Positions 6,545-7,437 of a DNA stretch of 7,437 bases are shown here, in pieces. The stretch is taken from contig JAISMT010000149.1 of NCBI GenBank assembly GCA_031276585.1, positions 1-7,437 of the forward strand. The letters run 5' to 3'. The position numbers were made by a program, and so were the translations under genes. This DNA is from Bifidobacteriaceae bacterium (GTDB taxonomy: Bacteria > Actinomycetota > Actinomycetes > Actinomycetales > WQXJ01). Each line of letters begins with the position of its first letter. The first letter of the stretch is position 1. The notes below the pieces were generated by a model that saw nothing but the letters and a program-made list of their open reading frames with translations, did not search any database and was not told the DNA's origin.

Positions 6545-6598
6545 TCGGGACTGTAGAACGAGTGCCCCCGTCGAGGCAGCCGTACCAGTGGTCTAGCA

Positions 6599-6783
6599 GG
6601 CCCCACCAAATCTTCTCCCGTTGGACACACCCAATCTTTTCGCTGCGCTTAAATCTTTCTGTGGCGAGACCCCGGCAACAGTCGAATCTTTCTGTGGCGA
6701 GACCCCGAGCAGCTCACCCCACCAAATCTTCTCCCGTTGGTCGAATCTTTTGCGGGGAACCTCGCGAGGTAAGAAAAACTCGG
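6599..6783 (+). repeat. Intergenic mosaic repeat, copy B with duplicated internal units
   Basis: A 24-bp sequence at 6601-6624 recurs exactly at 6717-6740 (ends CCCCACCAAATC and CCCGTTGG). A 23-bp sequence at 6652-6674 recurs exactly at 6685-6707 (starting AATCTTTCTGTGG). A related unit, TCGAATCTTTTGCGGGGA, follows at 6741-6758, and a degenerate one lies near 6632-6646. The terminal part 6715-6783 matches copy A (3656-3535, minus strand), including the end GTAAGAAAAACTCGG. An ACCTCGCGAGGT palindrome at 6759-6770 is unique to this copy. The element lies between the mutase stop and the enolase promoter. Open frames across it encode only repetitive peptides created by the DNA repeat. The remaining gap, 6545-6598 and 6784-6875, shows nothing I recognise. 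Confidence 0.65.
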
Positions 6784-6865
6784 CTCAAACGTCAAAATTT
6801 AAAACCCCTAGCGGTCTAGCTGCTGGTTTTAGCCTTCAATCTGTGCTTGGTCTACTGGAAGCTGA

Positions 6866-7437
<572 letters not shown>

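Noticed and set aside
6601..6740. Possible CRISPR-like array
   Set aside because: The two repeat types are interleaved, there are only two exact copies of each, the gap between the 23-bp copies is 10 bp, and no cas gene is present.

Overview
The window reads as a chromosomal segment of a moderately high-GC actinobacterium. The main clues are the actinobacterial flavour of the proteins: an AmtB-type transporter with HWVF in place of HWVWG, a cytidine deaminase with CAEC in place of CAER, and a long PgcA/PmmB-type phosphosugar mutase next to cdd. Strong AGGAGG-type ribosome binding sites and a GTG start for enolase fit the same picture. An Actinomycetaceae-like organism is my guess, not something the sequence proves.

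Layout. On the minus strand, a type III glutamine synthetase / gamma-glutamylmethylamide synthetase-like gene (484-1857) is followed after 65 bp by the start of a class II glutamine amidotransferase of the GlxB/MgsA type, which runs off the left edge (1-418). Divergent from these, after a 272-bp control region, lies an ammonium transporter gene (2130-3386, plus). It is followed by a strong GC hairpin, a dispersed intergenic repeat, and an XRE-cupin regulator gene (3674-4318). Next come cytidine deaminase (4356-4730) and a phosphosugar mutase (4730-6544), the latter two overlapping by one base. A repeat-rich gap of 393 bp separates them from the start of enolase (6938 to the right edge), which has its own recognisable promoter.

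Function. The left half is a nitrogen module: ligase, amidotransferase, ammonium/methylammonium channel and a small-molecule-sensing regulator. This arrangement resembles the glnT-glxBCD clusters and the N-methylglutamate pathway (gmaS-mgsABC), so methylated amine use is an open possibility. The right half (cdd plus mutase) fits nucleoside salvage, with the mutase possibly acting as a phosphopentomutase, and leads into glycolysis at enolase.

The most unusual structural observation is a mosaic intergenic repeat family. It appears twice in opposite orientation (3535-3656 and 6599-6783), shares conserved ends and contains variable numbers of a short internal unit. I found no mobile element, CRISPR array, tRNA or rRNA.
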